From the NCBI RefSeq assembly GCF_026626635.1, contig NZ_JAPNKA010000001.1, positions 5,456,001 through 5,520,000 on the forward strand: DNA of 64,000 nucleotides, in the 5' to 3' direction. Under the pieces are notes generated by a model. That model made no database searches and was not told where the DNA came from. It saw only the letters and a program-made list of their open reading frames with translations. The position numbers and the translations under genes were made by a program. The stretch's first letter is position 1, and each line of letters starts with the position of its first letter. This DNA is from Archangium lansingense. Lineage in GTDB: Bacteria; Myxococcota; Myxococcia; Myxococcales; Myxococcaceae. Positions 25,257-34,200 of this stretch are shown here, piece by piece.

Positions 25257-26749
25257 CACTCCTCCTCCTGGGCGGCGGGCTCTCCAGCGGCCTCCAGGGG
25301 CTCCGCGGGTGTTTGGCTCCGCTGTCCGCGCTCCAGCAGCCGCCGCACGCGCGCAGCGAGATAGTCCTCGAGCTCCGACAGCGGGGCCGCGCCCTCCGCG
25401 AAGCGCGCGAACCCAAGCACCGTGGGCAGGTCCTCCGCGTCCCGCACGCCCACCGTAGGCACATGGGTGCCGATGCTCCGAGGGGCGTAGAGCTCCGAGG
25501 CGAACACGGGATTCACGTGGACGATGGACGTGCGGCGCGCCGGGTCCAGCTTCGTGCGGAACACGCGGGTCACCTCGGCCACGGCGTTGGGCGGATCATT
25601 GTCGTAGCCGTCGGACACGACGACGACCACGTGCGGCATCCAGTCCAGGGCATCGAGCAGAGGGGTGGACAGATCGGTCTGCCCCCGCGCGCCCATGAGG
25701 AGCGGATCCTCGACGGGGTTCGTCCAGAAGGCGCGGTACTCGCGGGCCGAGGCGGACAGCAGGTAGTGCGCGGCGAGCGCCACTCCCAGCGGACGGCGGC
25801 GCTTCTCGCTGGAGCCGGAGGCGGAGAAGCTGTTGTCCAGCACGGCAGCCACGCGGCCCAGGGGCACAAAGGCCCGGCGCAGCGTGCGTGCCGCGGACTG
25901 CTCCATCGCGGCATGCAGCTCGGCTCGCCGCTCCCGTCGCACCTCCGCCTTGAGGGAGAGCACGTAGAGCGCCAGCTTCGTGAGCGGCGCGCGTCCCAGG
26001 TCCATCGCGAGCGTCACCCCATCCTCGCGTGCCGCCGCCCCTTGCAGGCGCAGCCGCTCGGCGGCGGTGAGACGCGGCTCGATGCGCGTGAGGAACACGT
26101 CACGGGGGATGCCGTGCTTCACTGCCAGCCCCTCGGCGACGGTGAAGGGCAGCTCGAAGAGGGCGGACTGGTCGTAGTGGGCCTGGCGGAACTTCTCCAG
26201 CAGCGGCGTCGTGTACACACGCTTGCGCCAGCCGTGGAAGAGGAAGGGGTTCAGCTCGCCCCCGAGCTTCAGGTGCCCGTGCGCCACCGCGGCCCGCAGC
26301 TTGGCGCGGTACTTGACTGCATCGAAGCCCAGGTCCGGCCGTCCCTCCAGGTACTCCTGGACGATGGCGCGCGCCCGGCGGTTGTTGATGCGCCGCTCAC
26401 GCAGCACCTCCAGCACCCGGAAGGCCCGCTGCGGTGGCAACGACCGGAGCGCTGCGGCGATGAGAGCTCCCTCCTCACGCTTGTCCTCGGCCAGCGTCTG
26501 CTTCCCGGTGGCCAGCAGGTTGAGGATGATCTGCGCCTGGTTGAAGTGGTTGATGCCCGCGGCCAGCGTCCGCGCATAGAGGCGGCGGTAGTTGCCCAGG
26601 ATGTAGGCGTGCAGGAACTCGATGGAGACCGCCTGCCCGCGCGCGTCGTTGTAGAACTCGCGCTGCCCCGTGCAGGAGAAGCACGCGTTCACGAACATCA
26701 CCAGGTCCTCGCGTGCGACCTGCTCGGCGCGCGCCAACGCCACGTCCAT
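25256..26749 (-). CDS. Ro/TROVE-like protein with C-terminal vWA domain
   Basis: About 497 aa. Residues 1-300 are helical repeats like the TROVE/Ro60 RNA-binding ring (FYNDARGQAVSIEFLHAYIL, ALRSLPPQRAFRVLEVLRE, PFTVAEGLAVKHGIPRDVFL). The C-terminal third is a von Willebrand A domain: VAAVLDNSFSASGSS provides the DxSxS of the metal site, and VVVVVSDGYDNDPP the later acidic strand. Known Ro proteins bind misfolded or Y RNAs. Start ATG 26749 has GGGAGG at eight bases; a GTG at 26758 is less good. Translationally coupled to the ARPP-2-like gene, forming a two-gene module with no other partner. Confidence 0.68.
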   Translation of the reverse strand: MDVALARAEQVAREDLVMFVNACFSCTGQREFYNDARGQAVSIEFLHAYILGNYRRLYARTLAAGINHFNQAQIILNLLATGKQTLAEDKREEGALIAAALRSLPPQRAFRVLEVLRERRINNRRARAIVQEYLEGRPDLGFDAVKYRAKLRAAVAHGHLKLGGELNPFLFHGWRKRVYTTPLLEKFRQAHYDQSALFELPFTVAEGLAVKHGIPRDVFLTRIEPRLTAAERLRLQGAAAREDGVTLAMDLGRAPLTKLALYVLSLKAEVRRERRAELHAAMEQSAARTLRRAFVPLGRVAAVLDNSFSASGSSEKRRRPLGVALAAHYLLSASAREYRAFWTNPVEDPLLMGARGQTDLSTPLLDALDWMPHVVVVVSDGYDNDPPNAVAEVTRVFRTKLDPARRTSIVHVNPVFASELYAPRSIGTHVPTVGVRDAEDLPTVLGFARFAEGAAPLSELEDYLAARVRRLLERGQRSQTPAEPLEAAGEPAAQEEE

Positions 26750-27083
26750 CGCGTCCACCTCCCGTGAGCCTCGGTGGCCTGGGCGGAAAGAAGGAGCCGC
26801 TCGGGGAAGGAGGACACGACCAGCTAGTCAAGCTCCAAAGGCTCGGTTCGGAAGTCGCATCACAGTCCCGCGAGCGGCCCCTTCACCCTAGCACGACGGA
26901 CGGCGCGCGGGTTCCTGACCAGGCTGAAGAGCAGGGACGTCACTGCGGCCCCGAGCCACACGTAGCCCTCTCGGGGAGCAGGCACTCCACTGCTCGCAGG
27001 TCACTGATTTCAGGTCCTGGCGTCGGGGTTACCCATGGAGAGGACTCTGGCGAGGACTCTGGCGAGACCTCGGGAGACATGCG
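26750..27083. other. Divergent intergenic region before the first kinase gene
   Basis: Separates the minus-strand vWA module from the plus-strand kinase gene. From about 26971 on it matches the sequence before the second kinase gene (31271 on), including TCGGGGTTACCCATG shared 50 bp upstream of both starts, so it is the left edge of the tandem duplication. No other gene seen. Confidence 0.6.
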
Positions 27084-30000
27084 ATGCACGAGGGATACAC
27101 CCGGGAGGGAGAGCAGGGGACAGTGCCCCCGCAGGGTGACTCCGCCTCCGAGGAGCCCGAGGACTTCGAGGACTCCTTCCTGTCCGAGGTGGCCCGGGTG
27201 GATGCGCCGCTCCGGGTTCCGCTACTCGGGACCCGGATGGGCGGGAGGGAAGGGAAGCGGTTCGAGATTCTCGAGGAGCTGGGCGGTGGCGCGATGGGAC
27301 AGGTCTTCCGCGCCCGGGACTGCGAGCTGCAGCGCGAGGTGGCCCTCAAGTTCCTGCTGGCCCGGAGCGCGAGGGGCGGGCCATTGCCGGGCTCGCCGCT
27401 GTGGGAGGAGGCCCGGGCCACCGCGCGGCTCGATCACGAGAACATTGTCCGCCTCTTCGACGTCTCCGAGTGGAGGGGTGCTCGTTGGGAACCCAGCGTT
27501 CCCTTTCTGGTGATGGAGCTCCTCGAGGGTGAGTCCCTGTCCTCCCTGCTGCGGCGGGAGAGGCCGGGGCTGCGGCGGGCACTGGAGCTCCTGGGCGCCG
27601 TGGCCGCGGGCCTGGCGCATGCCCATGCGCACAGCATCGTCCACCGCGATCTCAAGCCGAGCAACGTGCTCATCACCCGCGAGGGAGGGGTGAAGCTGCT
27701 CGACTTCGGTCTGGCGCACCTCATGTCGGGCGAATCCCCGCTCGTCCCCCATCTCCCCACGGCCGGAACGCCCGCGTACATGGCACCGGAGCAGTGGCGG
27801 GGCGAGGAGCAGGACGCGCGGACCGACCTCTGGGCGGTGGGCGTCATGCTGTACGAGCTGCTGACCGGCGAGCTGCCCTATCCGTTCGCCTCGCTCCAGG
27901 AGTTGCGCGAGCGGGTGACGTCTCCCGAGCCGGTGCCTTCCGTGCGCGAGCGCGTCCCGGAATTGCCCGGGGAGGTGGAGCGGCTCGTGGCCGAGCTGCT
28001 GGCCAAGGCGCCCGAGCGGCGTCTGGGCAGCGCGTCCGAGCTGCGGGAGCGGCTGATCCGGTTGGAGGAAGCGCTCGGGCCCTGGCGCGAGACCCCGAAG
28101 CTCGTGGCGCCTCAGCGCCGGCAGGTCACCCTGGTGTCCTGCGGGCTCGTGGTTCCCTCCGAGGCCAGGGAGTGGAGCGATCCCGAGGACATCAGCGAGC
28201 TCCAGGCGGCCTTCCAACGGTGGTGTGCGGAGGTCTTCCAGCGGTACGACGGCGCCATCGCGCTGTCCGTGGGTGACGAGGTGCTGGCCTGCTTCGGCTG
28301 CCCCACGGTCCGGGAGGATGACTCGGAGCGGGCGGTGCGCGCGGGGCTCCACCTGATACGGGAATGCTCGGCGGCGGTAGGAGCTCCGGCTTGCTCCGGA
28401 CTCGCCGTGGAGGTGGGCATCCATACGGACACGGTGGTGTTCGATGCGCTCCCGTTGGAGGGACTGGGGCGGATGCCCACGCTCCAGGGCGAGGCTCCAC
28501 GAATGGCCGCCACGTTGGCTCGACAGGCCGGGCCCGGTGCGGTGGTGCTGGGCGCTACCACGTGGAAGCTCGTGCGTGGGGCTTTCGAAACCGAGCCTCT
28601 CGGCCCCCATCCGGGAGCGGCGTACCGCGTGCTGCGTGAGAGGCAGGCGGTGTCCCGCTTCGAGCGGGCGCTCGCGGCGAGAGGTGTCTCACCGCTGGTG
28701 GGACGGGAGCACGAACTGGCGCGTTTGTACAGCCTCTGGGCGCGGGTGGGTCAGGGGCAAGGGGCGTGTGTTCTGCTCAGCGGTGAGGCGGGTATCGGCA
28801 AGTCCCGCCTCATCCAGGAGCTGCGCGAGCGGGTGCCTCCAGAGTCGAGTCACCTCCTGCTCTGCCAGTGCTGGGAGTCATTCCGCAACAGCGCCTTCCA
28901 TCCCATCATCGGGCTGCTGCGACGGCTCGGTCCACTTCCGGAGCGCGCGACGGAGCTCTCCGTGCTCCTCGCCTCGCCCGATGAGAGTGATTCCTCCGCC
29001 TTGCTGGCCGCCATGGAGCGGCAGAAGGAGCGCAAGAGACAGGTGCTCGATGCGTTGCGGCTCCTGTTCTTGCGGATGGCGGAGGAGCGGCCGGTATTGC
29101 TCGTCATCGAGGATCTGCATTGGGCAGACCCCTCCACGCTGGAGCTGCTCGGTCTGCTGCGCGACGACACCTCCAAGGCGAGGCTCCTCGTCGTCCTCAG
29201 TGCCCGCCCTGAGTTCCATCCCCCATGGCCGCCATCCCCTGGCTTCCACCGGCTCGGGCTCGACCGGCTGCCGGCGGAGTCCGCGGCGGTCCTGGTGCGG
29301 GAGGTCGATCGTGGCACGAGCCTGCCGGAGGAGACGGTCCAGCAACTCGTGGCGAAGACAGACGGCATCCCGCTCTTCGTGGAGGAGATGACACGCATGG
29401 TGCTCGAGCGGTCTCTTCCGGCACCCCTGTCCACCATTCCCATCACTCTGCACGAGCTGCTGTTGTCCCGGCTGGATGCGCTCCCTCCGAAGCAGAAGGC
29501 GCTGGCACAGCTTGGCGCCGTGGTGGGGCGCGGCTTCAGTCATTCGCTGATCTCCCACCTCATGGCCCGGGACGAGGCCTTGCTGCGAGAAGACCTTCAG
29601 GGGCTCGTCTCGGCGGGTTTGTTGGAATGGCGGCGGGAGGAGCCCGGCGAGTCCGAGTACCAGTTCCGTCACGCACTCATCCAGGAGGCCGCCTATCAGT
29701 CGCTCCCGCGGAGCCTGCGACGGCAGCACCACCGGCGCGTTGCCCAGGCTCTGGTGGAGGGATTCCAGGACATAGTGGAGGCGCGGCCCGAGGTGCTCGC
29801 CCACCACTACACGGAAGCCGGGGAGGCCGAGCCAGCCGTCCGCTCTTGGGAACGTGCCGCGAGACTCGCCATCCTGCGCTCCGCCGGTCTGGAGGCGATC
29901 TCCCATTTGAAGCAGGCGCTCTCGCTGTTGCGGAGTCTCCCGGACGGAGCGGGGCGCGCTGAAGAGGAGATGCGCCTGCTGACAGACCTTGGCTATCTGC

Positions 30001-31205
30001 TGATGAAACGTCAGGAGTACGGCTCTCCCGACATGGAGCAGACCTATGCCCGAGCGCTGGAGCTGTTCCGGCAGAGAGGGGATGCGCTTCCCACGCTCGA
30101 GCTGCTGTGGATGGAATCGAGCATCTACTTCTTCTGGGGAGCGAGATTCGAGGAGGTGCGTGAGCTGGCCGGGCAGATCCTGGCGCTGGGCCGGCAGCGG
30201 ATGCACCCACAGGTGATCGCCAAGGGCTACCGGATGCTCGCGAGCCTCTACCTGTACGAAGGAGAACTCGAAAGAGCACTGGCGTGCCGTGAGCAGGCGG
30301 TCCAGCTCTCGGCCCCCCAGCTCGATGTTCGAGGCTCACTTATCGAGAGCATCTGGAACCCTGAGTCGGTGAACGACCTGGCGATTCCTTGTTTCGTCCA
30401 CCTGTTGCAACTGCGGCAAGGGGAGCTCCGGCGCTTCAGCGACGGGCTGCTCGAATTGGTCGATGCTCCGGTCCATTCCGCCACTCGGGGGTACGCATCA
30501 CTCAGTCTGGCCATGATCTGTCAGCTCCGGGGCGACGCGTCGTGCGCTCTGCGGTGGGCCGAGTCGTTCACACCGCGGTGGGCCAAGGTGGGCTCGGCGG
30601 CCTCCGGCGGCCGCTTGTTCCAGGTCATGATGTCATGGGCTCAGGCGGTCCAGGGTTGGGCACTGGCCAGGGTGGGACGGAGGCGGGAGGGGCACGAATT
30701 GCTGCGGAGCGGCATCGGACTGCTCCAGGAGTTGGGCGCCAAGGGCTATCTTCTCTACTCCCTGTATCTGCTCGCGGACCTGTCCTTGCTGATGGGGCAG
30801 GTAGAGGAATGGCTGGCCGTGGTGGGCGAGGCGTTGGGCTTCGTGGAGGAGACGGGGGCGCGCCTGTTCGAGGCCGAGTTGTATCGTCTCCAGGGAGAAC
30901 TGCTCCGAGTGGCCGGAAAGGAGGAGGACGCGAGGCACAGCCTGCTCCGGGCCGTGGTCGTCGCCCACCGGCAGCGGGCCTACCTCTTCGAGCTGCGTGC
31001 GCGAGTGGCCCTGGCGCGCCAGCTCCGGGACACAGGACACCCGGATGCGGCACGGCTCAGGCTGGAGCGACTGTGCGGCCGCTTCGCTCCAGACCTCGAG
31101 GTGCCGGAGTTCCAGGAGGCTCGCGCTCTGCTCACCTCGCTCCGGCCTACTCCAGGATCTCCACCGCGTCGCCCACGCGGATCTCCCCCGGGCGCCGCAC
31201 GATGA
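27084..31205 (+). CDS. Ser/Thr kinase - cyclase-like - STAND ATPase - TPR fusion, copy 1
   Basis: 1373 aa. The kinase domain (about 52-325) is intact: GGGAMGQVFRARD, VALKFL lysine, HRDLKPSNVLI, DFGLAHLMSG, APEQWRGEEQDARTDLW. Residues 350-520 align with class III cyclases, but the first metal aspartate is lost (VTLVSCGLV) although the second remains (SVGDEVLACFG). From about 530 an ATPase follows: SPLVGREHELARL, Walker A LSGEAGIGKSR, Walker B PVLLVIEDLHWADPS. The last 450 residues are TPR-like helices. This layout is that of the kinase/cyclase fusions known from TOMM contexts and PknK-like regulators; no TOMM genes are here. Cytoplasmic. Its 3' end lies in antisense MOSC-derived sequence. Confidence 0.9.
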   Translation: MHEGYTREGEQGTVPPQGDSASEEPEDFEDSFLSEVARVDAPLRVPLLGTRMGGREGKRFEILEELGGGAMGQVFRARDCELQREVALKFLLARSARGGPLPGSPLWEEARATARLDHENIVRLFDVSEWRGARWEPSVPFLVMELLEGESLSSLLRRERPGLRRALELLGAVAAGLAHAHAHSIVHRDLKPSNVLITREGGVKLLDFGLAHLMSGESPLVPHLPTAGTPAYMAPEQWRGEEQDARTDLWAVGVMLYELLTGELPYPFASLQELRERVTSPEPVPSVRERVPELPGEVERLVAELLAKAPERRLGSASELRERLIRLEEALGPWRETPKLVAPQRRQVTLVSCGLVVPSEAREWSDPEDISELQAAFQRWCAEVFQRYDGAIALSVGDEVLACFGCPTVREDDSERAVRAGLHLIRECSAAVGAPACSGLAVEVGIHTDTVVFDALPLEGLGRMPTLQGEAPRMAATLARQAGPGAVVLGATTWKLVRGAFETEPLGPHPGAAYRVLRERQAVSRFERALAARGVSPLVGREHELARLYSLWARVGQGQGACVLLSGEAGIGKSRLIQELRERVPPESSHLLLCQCWESFRNSAFHPIIGLLRRLGPLPERATELSVLLASPDESDSSALLAAMERQKERKRQVLDALRLLFLRMAEERPVLLVIEDLHWADPSTLELLGLLRDDTSKARLLVVLSARPEFHPPWPPSPGFHRLGLDRLPAESAAVLVREVDRGTSLPEETVQQLVAKTDGIPLFVEEMTRMVLERSLPAPLSTIPITLHELLLSRLDALPPKQKALAQLGAVVGRGFSHSLISHLMARDEALLREDLQGLVSAGLLEWRREEPGESEYQFRHALIQEAAYQSLPRSLRRQHHRRVAQALVEGFQDIVEARPEVLAHHYTEAGEAEPAVRSWERAARLAILRSAGLEAISHLKQALSLLRSLPDGAGRAEEEMRLLTDLGYLLMKRQEYGSPDMEQTYARALELFRQRGDALPTLELLWMESSIYFFWGARFEEVRELAGQILALGRQRMHPQVIAKGYRMLASLYLYEGELERALACREQAVQLSAPQLDVRGSLIESIWNPESVNDLAIPCFVHLLQLRQGELRRFSDGLLELVDAPVHSATRGYASLSLAMICQLRGDASCALRWAESFTPRWAKVGSAASGGRLFQVMMSWAQAVQGWALARVGRRREGHELLRSGIGLLQELGAKGYLLYSLYLLADLSLLMGQVEEWLAVVGEALGFVEETGARLFEAELYRLQGELLRVAGKEEDARHSLLRAVVVAHRQRAYLFELRARVALARQLRDTGHPDAARLRLERLCGRFAPDLEVPEFQEARALLTSLRPTPGSPPRRPRGSPPGAAR

Positions 31206-31219
31206 CGTTCTGGCTCAAC
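31147..31219 (-). pseudogene. MOSC gene 3'-end scar
   Basis: The last 23 codons plus stop of the MOSC gene (QNVIVRRPGEIRVGDAVEIL), nearly identical to 35477-35549. Nothing upstream of it in that frame resembles MOSC. It was carried along when the kinase gene was duplicated, and marks the duplication breakpoint. It overlaps the end of kinase copy 1 in antisense. Confidence 0.85.
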
Positions 31220-31270
31220 CGCCCGGTGACAGGACTGTCCTTGTGACAGCGCATGATTCTTTCAGCCTTC

Positions 31271-34200
31271 CCTGGGAGCGGGCACTCGATTGTCTCGAGG
31301 TCGCTGATTCCAAGTCCTGGTATCGGGGTTACCCATGAAGAGAGCTCTGGCCTGGGCCCGGGGGACGAGCGATGCACGAGGTAGAACGCCAGGAGGGGGA
31401 GCAAGGGACCGTGCTCCCACCCGGTGAGCTTGTCCCGGAGGAGAATGAGGACTTCGAGGACTCCTTCCTGTCCGAGGTGGCCCGGGTGGAGGCGCCACTT
31501 CGCGTTCCGCTGCCCGGGACCCGGATGGGGGGGAGGGAAGGGAACCGGTTCGAGATTCTCGAGGAGCTGGGCGGGGGCGCGATGGGACAGGTCTTCCGTG
31601 CCCGGGACTGCGAGCTGGCGCGCGAGGTGGCCCTCAAGTTCCTGCTGCCCCGGAGCGCGCGAGGCGGGCAACTGCCGGGCTCGCCGCTGTGGGAGGAGGC
31701 CCGGGCCATCGCGCGGCTCGATCATGAGAACATCGTCCGGCTCTTCGATGTCGCCGAGTGGGGCGGTGCGCCCTGGGAGCCCTGGGTTCCCTTCCTGGTG
31801 ATGGAACTCCTCGAGGGCGAGTCCCTGGCCTCCCTGCTGCGGCGGGAGAGGCCGGGGCTGCGGCGGGCACTGGAGATCCTGGGCGCCGTGGCCTCGGGTC
31901 TGGCGCATGCCCATGCGCACCACATCGTCCACCGCGACCTCAAGCCGAGCAACGTGCTCATCACCCGCGAGGGCAGGGTGAAGCTGCTCGATTTCGGCCT
32001 GGCGCACCTGATGTCGGGTGAGTCCCCGCTCGTTCCCCATCTGCCCACGGCCGGAACGCCCGCGTACATGGCACCGGAGCAGTGGCGGGGCGAGGGGCAG
32101 GATGCGCGGACTGATCTCTGGGCGGCGGGCGTCATGCTGTACGAACTGCTCACCGGCGAGCTGCCCTATCCGTTCATCTCGCTCCAGGAGTTGCGCGAGC
32201 GGGTGACGTCTCCCGAGCCGGTACCATCCGTGCTCGAGCGCGTCCCGGAATTACCCGGGGAGGTGGAGCGGCTCGTGGCCGAGCTGCTGGCCAAGGTGCC
32301 CGGACGGCGTCTGGGCAGCGCGTCCGAGCTGCGGGAGCGGCTGAGCCGGCTGGAGGAAGCGCTCGGGCCCTGGCGTGAGACCCCGGCACTCGTGGCCCCT
32401 CAGCGCCGGCAGGTCACCCTGGTGTCCTGCGGGCTCGTGGTTTCCTCCGACGGCCGGGAGCGGCTCGATCCCGAGGACCTCAGCGAGCTCCAGGCGGCCT
32501 TCCAACGGTGGTGTGCGGAGGTCTTCCAGCGGTACGACGGCGCCATCGCGCTGTCCGTGGGTGACGAGGTGCTGGCCTGCTTCGGCTACCCCACGGCCCG
32601 GGAGGATGACTCGGAGCGGGCGGTGCGCGCGGGGCTCCACCTGACACGGGAGCGCCCCACACAAGGACCATGGCTGTCCCATCCCGGACTCGCGGTGGCG
32701 GTGGGCATCCATACGGATGCGGTGGTGTTCGATGCGCTCGCCTCGGAGGGGCTGGGGCGGATGCCCACCCTCCAGGGTGAAGCTCCAGGGGTGGCGGCTG
32801 CATTGGCGCGGAGCGCCGGGCCCGGTGGGGTGGTGCTCAGCGGTACCACGTGGAAGCTCGTGCGGGGAGCCTTCGAGACCGAGCCCCCCGGCACCCACCC
32901 GGCGGAGGTGTACCGGGTGGTGCGCGAGAGGAGGGCGGTCTCCCGCTTCGAACGGACGCTCGTGGCCGGGGGGCTCACACCGCTGGTGGGGCGGGAGCAC
33001 GAGCTGGAGCGGTTGATGGGCCTCTGGGAGCGGGCGCGGCGGGGGCAATGGGCGTGTGTCCTGCTCAGCGGCGAGGCCGGTATTGGCAAGTCCCGCCTCA
33101 TCCAGGAACTGCGCGAGCGGGTGGCTCCGGAGTCGAGCCACCTCCTGCTCGGCCAGTGCTGGGAGCCCTTCCGCAATAGCGCCTTCCATCCGGTCTTCGA
33201 ACTGCTGCGGCGCTTCTTCCGGCTCGGACCGGAGGGGCTCTCGCAGCCCGGGGCGCGCGCGGTGGATGCGCGGTTGGAAGGGCTCGGTGTGCCTCCGGAG
33301 CACGGACGGCAGATCGCCGCGCTGCTCGCCTCGCCCGATGCCACCGCGCCTTCCGCCCTGCTGGCCGCGCTGGAGCACCAGAAGGAGCGCAAGCGGAAGG
33401 TGCTCGAGGCCCTGAAGCTCCTGTTCCTGCGGATGGCCGAGGAGCGGCCGGTGCTGCTCGTCATCGAGGATCTGCACTGGGCCGACCCCTCCACGTTGGA
33501 GCTGCTCGGCCTCCTGGGAGGGGACGTCGCGACGGCGGGGCTCCTGCTGGCTCTCACGGCCCGCCCCGGGTTCCAGCCAGCCTGGCCGCTACGGCCGGGT
33601 TTCCATCCGCTCGTGCTCGACCGGCTGACGGCGGAGTCCGCGGCGGCCCTGGTGCGGGAGGCCGCTCGGGGCACGAGCCTGCCCGAGGAGACGATCCAGC
33701 AGCTCGTGGCGAAGACGGATGGCATCCCGCTCTTCGTGGAGGAGATGACGCGCATGGTGCTCGAGCGATCCTTCACGGGCAACCTGTCCACCATCCCCGT
33801 CACGCTGCACGAGCTGCTGCTGGCCCGGCTGGATGCGCTCCCTCCCCGGCAGAAGACACTGGCACAGCTCTGCGCCGTGATCGGGCGCGACTTCATTCGT
33901 CCCCTGCTCGTGCGGCTCCTGGCCCGGGTCGAGGCCACGCTGCGGGAGGACCTCCTGGGGCTCGTCTCGGCGGGGCTGCTGCAACGCAAGGGGGAGGAGC
34001 CCGGCGCGGATGAGTACCAGTTCCGCCACGCCCTCATCCAGGAGGCGGCCTATCAGTCACTCCCGCGTGGCCTGCGGCGGCAGCACCACCGGCGCGTGGC
34101 CCAGGCCCTGGTGGAGGGGTTCCCGGACGTGGTGGAGACGCGTCCCGAGGTGCTCGCGCATCACTACACGGAAGCAGGGGAGTATGCGCTGGCCATGCAC

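Larger units (their letters stand above)
26971..31219 (+). repeat. Tandem duplication unit 1 (kinase gene plus MOSC 3' scar)
   Basis: About 4.25 kb, matching 31271-35549 in the same orientation. It covers roughly 110 bp of upstream sequence, the entire kinase gene and the last 73 bp of the MOSC gene in antisense. The copies have diverged throughout, including one stretch of about 26 codons missing from unit 1. Confidence 0.85.
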
